Assembly: GCA_035048485.1 (NCBI GenBank) | Contig: CM068586.1 | Coordinates: forward strand, 46,784,287-46,848,286 | Length of the DNA stretch: 64,000 bases | DNA from: Pteria penguin | Lineage: Eukaryota > Mollusca > Bivalvia > Pterioida > Pteriidae | Direction: 5' to 3' | Shown here: positions 39,001 to 51,000 of the stretch, in pieces | How the letters are laid out: each line of letters begins with the position of its first letter | Numbering within the stretch: position 1 is the stretch's first letter | Program-made: the position numbers and the translations under genes | Notes under the pieces: generated by a model | The model's database searches: none | The model's input: the letters and a program-made list of their open reading frames with translations, nothing else | What the model was told of the DNA's origin: nothing

Positions 39001-42000
39001 GCTTAATTTCATTATTTGACTAATTCAGCCCCAATCCAAAAATAAGGTATGAAAGGCCTAGTCATGTTGACTTTCTTTTATTTAAACAATAACAATGAAA
39101 CACTTTTCCTTCACTAAAATTAAAACATGAAGTATATTAATTATATTAGAATCAAAATTTCACACCTAATGATCTACACAAATTGCAGTATGTACTTCAT
39201 CATCTGATATCTTATTATCACCGGACAACCTGTTCTTACAAATATAACACATCTCCTATTCTGCATGTACCTTGTTCCTATCATGTAGAACACATATTTT
39301 ATCACGTTTTCCTGTTTATGCAGTGAAATATCATAATCACTATGTCATAAATTAATTTTTGACATAGGTAATGTCACAGCGTGGAAAAGAATTGTGTCAA
39401 ACCAGTGTTTGATGAAATGAACAACTTTAAACTGAGTGTAAACATGATTGTGATAAAAAGAATCTGAAATGAATTTTCATTTCATACAGTATTTATGAAA
39501 CTCGTGTGTTTTATATCCCCTCACCAAGGCTCGGGGATATAAAACAAACAAATTGTTTCATAAATACCGTATGAAATGAAAAATTCATTTCAGATCCTGT
39601 ATGTATTTTATTCCTAAACAATCCCATAAAAAGTACAACTTGAACTCATTTGTGCTTTCTTTTATACAGATTATGGTAATATCTTAATACACTGTCTGCC
39701 ACTTAATTGAATATCGCATTATTGAATATTTCGTTTTATTGACTAAGATGCTAAAATCCAAACCATTTACTATAAAATCTATTGAAAATCCGCCATTTAT
39801 TACACTAGAATAAAGCAGCGACATTCGTTTATTTGAATAGCGCAATTATCCTCCCAAACATACCTTTGTTAAAACTTAAATGTATAACGCCCAAGGTCAT
39901 GTTGTTTACTACCGTGCGAGCGACATATCAATTAGAGATATATGGTTTCAAAACCTGTCCGGGTTGAAAGTTGTTGACCAAATCACACGTTAATTGTCTA
40001 ATAGGCCGTGGCGGTAGGGATGAAAGGATTAATTAATTACCAACTACCGAAGTCGGGGTTGTACGCAAGATCATCGGAAACATCCACAAAATGATGCTAT
40101 CAGTCACTGGCATTGCATGCAGACTGACTCTACTAGATGCCGTCCATCTACTCAGTAAGGCCTAGCACACCATCAAGCCCACAACCATTGCCAACTGCTT
40201 CTGCAAAGCTGCCTTTGCCTCTTCTGACAACGACGCAACCGAACCTGACATTGTCCGGCCGCCAGAGGATATTGATAGCTAGACGTTTGATGTCTTCATC
40301 ACAAACGATGGCAACCTGGAGAGCTAAGCTGCCTGGACTGGCGAGAAAATATGCCCCAGTTTCCTTGAAGACGAGACCCAACAATGCGATGCCAATGACA
40401 ATGAGGAGGCTGAAGAAAGGCACCAGTAACGTAAGGCGACCATGAAGATGCAATAGCCACAATTCGACGATTCCTTGAAGAAAAGCAAAGCGACGACTTC
40501 AACCTGTTCTGTCAGATAGAAAATTGAAATTTCACCCGCTTTAATATGCCTTTTAATTTGCCTGTGTTAAAATAAATTGTTGAACCTGTCATGTGTCTTT
40601 GATCACCCTGGTTACATGACTGAGATACAATTAAATTTGTTTCAATAGACAGGGGTTTTATCTTTACGGTCGTACGAGCAGGTGTAATGTAGCTATTTAA
40701 TAACATTAGGTCAATGTACTTTCAAAATTATCGAAAAATGTGATCTGTTGACTTTCATGTAGCTCAAACAAACAAGAAAGAGATTTAAGAGAGGTAACTC
40801 TAGTGTATCTATATAGAGATACATGTACACTGATTCAATTACGGATACGGCGAAAGTTATACACATATGCATTTCTTGTACAATCTGTCGATCTTCTGGT
40901 CTTTGAAACTGCATTCGTTTGTCAAGCCGTGTAATTGAATATTCATTTTTTTGAATAAAAAAGTCCTGACAAATAGCTTATTCAATTAAGCAGCTTGCAC
41001 TGTATTTGCATACTGCAGTTTGTTAACATTTGAAGCAAAACACTGAAGTTCATCATTTGATTTCAATAATGTCATCTTTCTATTACATCTACAGTCTACT
41101 ATGTTTCTTATAAACAACCTTTTGTTTAGGAAAGTCTTCCTTTTGGAGGCTAACACCATCACAGATATATATCTTTCGCTACCACTAGAACTAGGACCAA
41201 CCTCAGTGATGGTCATCCTTCTGGAATCATGATGCTTCATACAAGGAAGGAAACATTTCTGAAAGTCGAAGAAAACAATGAAATTCCTATATGAATTGAA
41301 TCAATGAATAAACTCTACACATATATATCAGTAAACATTAGAAATAATGTTTTTTATGCTTTCTTTGAATTTCAGGCAACTGCTAGAAATTTGCCTTGAA
41401 TTCTCAATCAGTTTTGCATATATTTATTAAATTTTGGTCACAAATAACATAACTTTAGAGAGTGAGAAACCTTCATAAACTGTGACCATTTGTTCAACAG
41501 GGCACACAATGTCATCTAACCAATCATCAGTGTAAGCTAATTTATGTCTCTTAGAATGAGGTCTCTTGACTATCCAAATCATTTGTATGGGCCGAAATAT
41601 CTGTGCCCTGATCAGGCAGAATGCCAAGTGGCAGCAAACCAAAGATTGAGAGGACAGAAAGAGTAGGAAGGGTTGCTTCACTAGCTTCTGTAGACAGAGG
41701 TTGTAAATCATCACTTTTTTCAGTTTCTACTATATAAATGTGGTAAGATGCACATCAAACACCAGTACTTTTATTTAAGATATGGCGGAAATTTTATCTT
41801 CATCGCAAACAAATCGCAATTTTTCCCTACACAGATTAAGGCAACCAGTGAGATGTCTTCAGATGTGGTTCGTTAATACAATCTTACATCTTACATCTTA
41901 GCTCTGACCTTTTTAATTACAGTGTGATCATCCTATTGAGTAGTTACCAGTTTTTCTAGCTTCCTAATGATTATAAATACTTCTTACACCTCAGAGGTCT

Positions 42001-45000
42001 TGTCAACACAAACTGTGCTGCCTTTTCAAAGGGATGAAAATCTGTACCAAGCTCTCCACCAGAATGAGTTCCTCAAAGCTGAAGAACCAATTTTTCAGTG
42101 TGGAAGTTGCTGTGTTAAAAAGGCTAAGACCATAATGCTAATGCCATCAGTGCAGGTGTTTGTTCCAGTAGCCAAAGTATATATGTAACATACACACTGT
42201 GTGTAGTTCCATCTTGTTTGGACAACAATAATGCACTAATGTCTTTTAAGTTTTGAATCTACAGTAATAAAAGCTTTCACTTATTCTAATTCATATAGCA
42301 TTTTGGTCATATTGCTGAACTGATGGGAAATAGTTTCCAGTTAATTCCAGCCTTTCCGAATGATCTGTTAATCTCAGAATGCCAAAGTAACATGACAATG
42401 AGATTTATTCTGTTTCCATAGCAATCAAACCCAGTCCTATCAAAGCTTTTTGTTCATTGGCTGTGTCATTTATTATGAAAAGGTACATTGGATTGGACAA
42501 TATACTAGGCAGGGTGTATCTATGTTCATTTAAGAACCTTTCTTGTATGTAAATGCATGGCTCGATTGTACACCAAGTGTAAATTCTTCAGAAACAGTAC
42601 ATACACAAGCAGAGTTCGCGCTGCCCTTTGCCATTGGCGAAAGAAGTTCAGAATCGGCGAAAGAAATTATGAAATGGCAAAAGCCAATTTTTCCGTGTTT
42701 TGAATTTTCTCTTGTATTAAATTGATACAATTTAAGGCTGAATATAAAAGTCACTGGCGTGTGAGGTCTTTTGTCCGAGTGCTGTAGTCTGTAGTAGTCA
42801 AATAGCGGTTGATGACTTAATTGGTTGATTGGATTAATCCCCATTAGATAACTTTAACACCTCGCTGAGAAGGTGTCAAGGTAGGTACACATGTTTATTA
42901 TGTTTATTAATTAATGAGTTTTCATAACGATTATCCGTGATCATAAGTATGCTATTTCAATTGGACCAAGTTTAAAAGAATACATTTTAATCATGAGAAA
43001 CTACATTTAATGATTTGTTTCTTATTAGTTTGTAATTTCTGATTAGAATATGACAATGAAATATCTCATTATTCTTTATGCAACCAAGAACTTGATAACA
43101 CACATGTAGTTAAACGAAATTTTGAATTGACCAACAATCGGTCTAGTAAATCTAAAACTGCTTTAAAGTAAAAAAATACCAAGACGAAATCAAAATCTTT
43201 TATAAAGGATAATGTCTCTGTTTAGAAATCAATTTCAGTTAAAAATTCTAGCTGGTGTTTCAATCGCTAATACATGTCATCCCACTAAACAAGTACAACA
43301 TGTATATCAGTCTACGCGAAAGTTGAAATTTTTTACAGGACCACCGGTCTGATGAAAGTAGAAATTTTACCAGACCTGGAGCCGTTTTACCAGACAGTCA
43401 AATTTTGTGTGATCTTGATGGCAATTATGATATATCCAACTCATTGTAATAATAAAACAGAACTTTATAGATTCGAAATTGAATTTATTCATCTTGTGAA
43501 AACATGGTTAACATATTTCATAGCCTTTTCCCGGCCAGACATATCACTTATAGTGGTACTAGCCTTCCTTTTCCCCCCCTGGCACCACCCCCTCGACATA
43601 ATTTAGTTTGAAATACATTCAAACTCTCTTGTGGTGACCTTCGATTCACAATCGCGCTAGCTTTCACTAACTACTGCAATCGCAAGATAATATTCGGTAG
43701 TCATATTTAAATACGTCTGTGTACGCCTGCATAAGCCTGCAGAGAAAAGTATACGCCTGCAGCTTCTAAACATTATATTATGTTATAAAATTGATATATA
43801 TGAATAAAGATTATACATATTTATGCAATTACATACTTTTGTTTTGATATGAACGATATATCAACACAAGTTATCCAGGTTTATATTATCATGACATCAA
43901 TTATGCAGGCGTATTTCATTCAAATATTTAATCACTGATATCTTGTGTCACACCATTAATTATCAGAGACATATATATATGTGTATATACGTCTCTGTAA
44001 TTATGATATAAAACTTTTATATGTCATTAAGATATATAATTCAAGTTTAAATATGGTTTTCTTAATATTCGGACCGGCATCGGCTTTTACGCTTCCGGAC
44101 GTAACAACGGAAAAAACACATTTCAGAAAAGACTAAGACGTAATTTTAATCAAAAACTGTAATAGAAAACCTCTTGTAGGTAATCGTTTATAAAGAAAAC
44201 TGAATTAAAATATTTCAATTTAAGGACAAACTTTCGATTGTTCGTACCGGACTGTCGGTCCCGTTTCCGGAAAAAAATACTGACCCGACTCAAAATTTAC
44301 CGGCGAAAACCAATGGTCTGGTGACTTTTACGTAGACTGGTATATGAACCTATCATTAATGAAACAATGCTTGATTATGCCAATAGCTTTTAATTTCGGG
44401 GACAATTTCACTAGGAAACATACCTTGGTTCCAAGAAAGCAACAAACTGGTTAAAGTAGAGGTTATCCACAATGCTTATTGGTAATATTTTACACAAAAC
44501 TTTGTTGTTAGCATCATCAATGTCACTGTGTCTAACTAACAGAGTCTGGTTGGGCAGAATTTGCAAAGTTGTCAATAGATTTCTTGACTGCTTTCTTTGC
44601 TGTCTTTACTGGCAATTCTTCCTCTTGTTTATATATCTGTGCTTTTGGAAGTTGGTGGTGTTGCCTGTAAAATTAAAATATTAAATAGACCTTTTCATTT
44701 TTCAAAAGAATGGATGGGGATGGCACAGCTATAATACAGTAACCAGTTTCTACTTCCTTTGTTCACTGAATCCAGTGTTAAATGAAGGTTCTTCATAAAT
44801 ACATAGCACAATGCCACATGAATACCATTACATAGCACATTGTCACACGAATACCATTACATAGCACAATGTCACACGAATACCATTACATAGCACAATG
44901 CTACATGAATACCATTACATAGCACAATGCTACATGAATACCATTACATAGCACAATGTCACACGAATACCATTACATAGCACAATGCTACATGAATACC

Positions 45001-48000
45001 ATTACATAGCACAATGCTACATGAATACCATTACACAGCACAATGCCACATGAATACCATTACATATCACAATGCCACATGAATACAATTACACAGCACA
45101 ATGCCACACAAATACCATTACATAGCACAATGTCGAATGAATACCATTACATAGCACACAATGTCGCATGAATACCATTACATAGCACAATGCCACATGA
45201 ATACCATTACATAGCACAATGTCACACGAATACCATTACATAGCACAATGCCACACGAATACCATTACATACCACAATGCTACATGAATACAATTACATA
45301 GCACAATGCCACACGAATACCATTACATAGCACAATGCCACACGAATACCATTACATATCACAATGCTACATGAATACCATTACATAGCACAATGCTACA
45401 TGAATACCATTACACAGCACAATGCCACACGAATACCATTACATACCACAATGCTACATGAATACAATTACATATCACAATGCCACATGAATACCATTAC
45501 ATATCACAATGCCACATGAATACAATTACACAGCACAATGCCACACAAATACCATTTCATAGCACAATGTCGAATGAATACCATTACATAGCACACAATG
45601 TCGCATGAATACCATTACATAGCACAATGCTACATGAATACCATTACATAGCACAATGCTACATGAATACCATTACATAGCACAATGTCACACGAATACC
45701 ATTACATAGCACAATGTCACACGAATACCATTACATACCACAATGTCACACGAATACCATTACATAGCACAATGCTACATGAATACCATTACATACCACA
45801 ATGTCACACGAATACCATTACATAGCACAATGTTACATGAATACCATTACATAGCACAATGCTACATGAATACCATTACATAGCTCAATGTGGCATGAAT
45901 ACTATTACATAGCACAATGCCACATGAATACCATTACATAGCACATTGTCACACGAATACCATTACATAGCACAATGTCACACGAAAACCATTACATAGC
46001 ACAATGTCACACGAATACCATTACATAGCACAATGTCACACGAATACCATTACATAGCACAATGTCACACGAATACCATTACATAGCACAATGCCACACG
46101 AATACTATTACATAGCACAATGCTACATGAATACTATTACATATCACAATGTTACATGAATACCATTACATAGCACAATGCCACATGAATACCATTACAT
46201 AGCACAATGCTACATGAATACCATTACATACCACAATGTCACATGAATACCATTACATAGCACAATGCCACACGAATACCATTACATATCACAATGCTAC
46301 ATGAATACCATTACATAGCACAATGTTACATGAATACCATTACATAGCACAATGCTACATGAATACCATTACATAGCACAATGCTACATGAATACCATTA
46401 CATAGCACATTGTCACACGAATACCATTACATAGCACAATGTCACACGAAACCATTACATAGCACAATGTCACACGAATACCATTACATAGCACAATGTC
46501 ACACGAATACCATTACATAGCACAATGCCACACGAATACCATTACATACCACAATGCCACACGAATACCATTACATAGCACCATGCCACAGGAATACCAT
46601 TACATAGCATAATGCCACATGAATACCATTACACAGCACAATGCCACATGAATACCATTACACACCACAATGCCACACGAATACCATTACATAGCACAAT
46701 GCTACATGAATACCATTACATATCATAATGCCACATGAATACCATTACATAGCACAATGCTACATGAATACCATTACATAGCACAATGTCACACGAATAC
46801 CATTACATAGCACAATGCCACACGAATACCATTACATATCACAATGCTACATGAATACCATTACATAGCACAATGTCACACGAATACCATTACATACCAC
46901 AATGTCACACGAATACCATTACATAGCACAATGCCACACGAATACCATTACATAGCACAATGCCACACGAATACCATTACATAGCACAATGTCACACGAA
47001 TACCATTACATAGCACAATGTCACACGAATACCATTACATAGCACAATGCCACACGAATACCATTACATAGCACAATGCTACATGAATACCATTACATAG
47101 CACAATGCCACACGAATACCATTACATAGCACAATGCTACATGAATACCATTACATAGCACAATGTCACACGAATACCATTACATAGCACAATGTCACAC
47201 GAATACCATTACATAGCACAATGTCACACGAATACCATTACATAGCACAATGTCACACGAATACCATTACATAGCACAATGCCACACGAATACCATTACA
47301 TAGCACAATGCCACACGAATACCATTACATACCACAATGCTACATGAATACCATTACATATCATAATGCTACATGAATACCATTACATAGCACAATGCCA
47401 CATGAATACCATTACATAGCACAATGTCACACGAATACCATTACATAGCACAATGTCACACGAATACCATTACATACCACAATGCTACATGAATACCATT
47501 ACATAACACAATGCTACATGAATACCATTACATAGCACAATGCCACACGAATACCATTACATATCATAATGCTACATGAATACCATTACATATCACAATG
47601 CTACATGAATACTATTACATAGCACAATGCTACATGAATACCATTACATAGCACAATGTGGCATGAATACCATTACATAGCACAATGCTACATGAATACC
47701 ATTACATAGCACAATGCTACATGAATACCATTACACAGCACAATGCCACATGAATACCATTACATATCACAATGCCACATGAATACAATTACACAGCACA
47801 ATGCCACACAAATACCATTTCATAGCACAATGTCGAATGAATACCATTACATAGCACACAATGTCGCATGAATACCATTACATAGCACAATGCCACATGA
47901 ATACAATTACATAGCACAATGCCACATAAATACCATTTCATAGCACAATGCCACACGAATACCATTTCATAGCACAATGTCACATGAATACCATTACATA

Positions 48001-51000
48001 ACACAATGCCACACGAATACCATTACATAGCACAATGCTACATGAATACCATTACATAGCACAATGCCACATGAATACAATTACATAGCACAATGCCAAA
48101 TGAATACCATTACACAGCACAATGCCACATGAATACCATTACATATCACAATGCCACACGAAATACAATTACACAACACAATGCCACACGAATACCATTT
48201 CATAGCACAATGTTGCATGAATGCCATTTCATAGCACACAGTGTCGCATGAATACCATTGCATAGCACAATGCCACACGAATACCATTATATAGCACAGG
48301 TATTGATTTGGACCACGCCATTGCGATTTTCACACATAAAATGCTCAGATGGAGCAATTAAATCAAATGTCTGGGCTTAACTGACGCATAACAGGATCGC
48401 ATTACGGGCCTAGTCTCTTCACGATCTTCTGGTAACAAACACAGTTATGGTTCCTTGATTATAACGAACGTAATATGCAATACAACCGCTGATTGGTTAA
48501 AAGTAGTTCAGTCAACTGAGCGCTTTAAAGAATCTTTAGTGTTAACATATATATACATATACATGTAACTGATAGCGATCAAAATGGCGACTACCACAAA
48601 GAAACAATGGTAATCCACTTTGACTGATTTAAAAATTTTGATTTTGATGAAGCACTTGATGTCTGGAGGAGGTCAAAAACAAGAATTCTTTTTCAATAGA
48701 TGAGTTTGAAATGAAATAAACCAATCATTTAAACTTGATTTTTGTTGCGTATTTGTTTTAATTACCTACTTTCTAAGATCTAAAAATAAAATTTTTGATA
48801 TTTTGATTGTCATTTTCACAAAAGACCCTTTTAGATTAGCCTGAAAATTCAGCTGAAACCTCTAAAATCCATTTTTTCTCAGGGGCTTTGCCCCCCTGAA
48901 CCCCCTACCAGGGCCTTGCCCTGGACCCAATGGGGCCCTGGGTGGCCCCCATAACCCTGGCCCACTGGCCCAAGTTCCAGATATATCCCTGTAGCAGAAT
49001 GTCACACAAATACCATTACATAACACAATATCACACAAATACCATTACATAACACAATGCCACACAAATACAATTACACAGCACAATGCCGTATGAATAC
49101 CATTACATTCTACGATTCTTCAAATTGATTCATTATCATATTAATGCTAGCACTTTCTCTGGCTACTGTCTGTTGACTGCACTGTTATCTAACAAGATGA
49201 GTGTAAAGTGACCATGCTCTAACGAAATGCAGCCCACTCAATAACGGCTGAATTGTTAATCACACATAAAGATTAAGCTGATAAAGCATGGAAATCTACT
49301 GGTAAATTTATTGCCCACAAACCCACGGTGCCGCCCTTTCTTCATGGGAAAACTAAATTCAACGATATCCATACTGTATATGGATAAAACGTCTGCCTGA
49401 TGCAGATAAAATAAGACATAAAATAACAATACACTAGTTAAATTATTATGTTTTATGGAGCTGTTTAAGGCTCACGATCTCTGAAAATTTGATGTGTCTT
49501 TCTTATCCTCTTAACATTACATCTTGATGCTAGTATAATAAAGAGTTTTCAGAATTAAAATCTGACTAAGATTAAGAACTTCTAATGTTAGAAATGGTTT
49601 TCAGTGCATTTATCCTATGAGAGAAATGAGAATGATGGGAAGGTATGTTTTAATAGTCTTTTGATGCTCATGATCTCCAGTTTGATGAATTTGTGTTTTT
49701 AACATGCATCTTTGTACAATAATAGTTTTTTCACTGACTAACATTATAACTTTTAAAATTATTACTTTAGTACTGGTTAAGAACAAGTTCCCAGCAAAGA
49801 TCAGTTACCAACTATTACCTTATTATTAGGAGAAATCAGAACATGAATTTAAAAAATTTTCAAATGTAATGGTAGGTGCTCTACATATTGCAGACAATCA
49901 AAGGAAAAGAAACCTCTTAAGCTCAGATATCAAAAACCAATCTAACAAAATAGCTGAGAACTGGTTCTTGTCGGGAATTGGTTCTTGACCAGTAATATGT
50001 TTTAGTGTATTCAATGAGTAAAAGAAGAGTATGATCTCTAATCTTAGGTGATTTTAATGGATAATTAGGCTTTTGCAGAAAAAATTCATGAATCAAACCT
50101 TTCTTAACAAAGTCTGCACTAATTTCAATATCTATGTGCAGGTCTTGATCAAATGGCTAAATCTGATTTTACATCATAAATATACAATATTTTTAGTATC
50201 AATATATTTATAAGAGATTGACCACCGACTTTGCGATATTTCATATTTTTTCATCCACCATTATCATTAAAGTCCGCAGACCAAAGCGTCTGGGAACCAG
50301 TATTACAAAACAGTGAAGATCAGGTTAAAATAATGTTTAAGTTTAAATATGAGGAAATCAATCGCTTGCACATTAACTATTTTCATTGAGGAATTTCAGG
50401 TAATAACAAAATAATTGGAATTTTATCGTATCAATTTAATAGTAATAATACATATCATCCTGTCTAGTTACAGGTACTAGAAATAATACAAATACAAATT
50501 TTTACTTAAATTAAAACGATAAAGTATTCTTTTGTTAATTAAAATTTCATTACCTTACCAACAACTACTTTGTTTGCCATACGTACCCGTTCTCTCTATC
50601 ATCAAGATGCTTGTTTTACATAAAATGATCAAGTTGATGATGGATTCTGCAAATACAGTGAAAAAATTCAGACTGATGACTCTAGATAAAGATAATAACA
50701 AATATTTCTATATCATATTGCTAATGGAGGATTCACTGCATCAATATAAAGGTGAAATTTAATATAATGTTGGCAGCAGAAGTTTTTCTTGAATTCTTGC
50801 AACAATCATTTTCTTTATTGTTTACTATCCCCTCCTTTTTCTATGAATGATAGCGAAATATATATATATATATTTTGAATTCAAATTTTATTAACAGATT
50901 TTATGAAATTTGTTTTCAACTGTGAAAGACAATTTCGTAGTATAAAAAATAATAGCTAAACGATTAAGCGGTGGAGACAGAGGTAACAACTTCAGAGGAC

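Noticed and set aside
47789..48287. Cys/His-rich ORFs on the minus strand that resemble small secreted proteins
   Set aside because: They are translations of the 29-bp array and shift frame with every unit-length change.
44790..49110. CRISPR-like array of short repeats
   Set aside because: Units are contiguous with no unique spacers, and the context is eukaryotic; it is a minisatellite.
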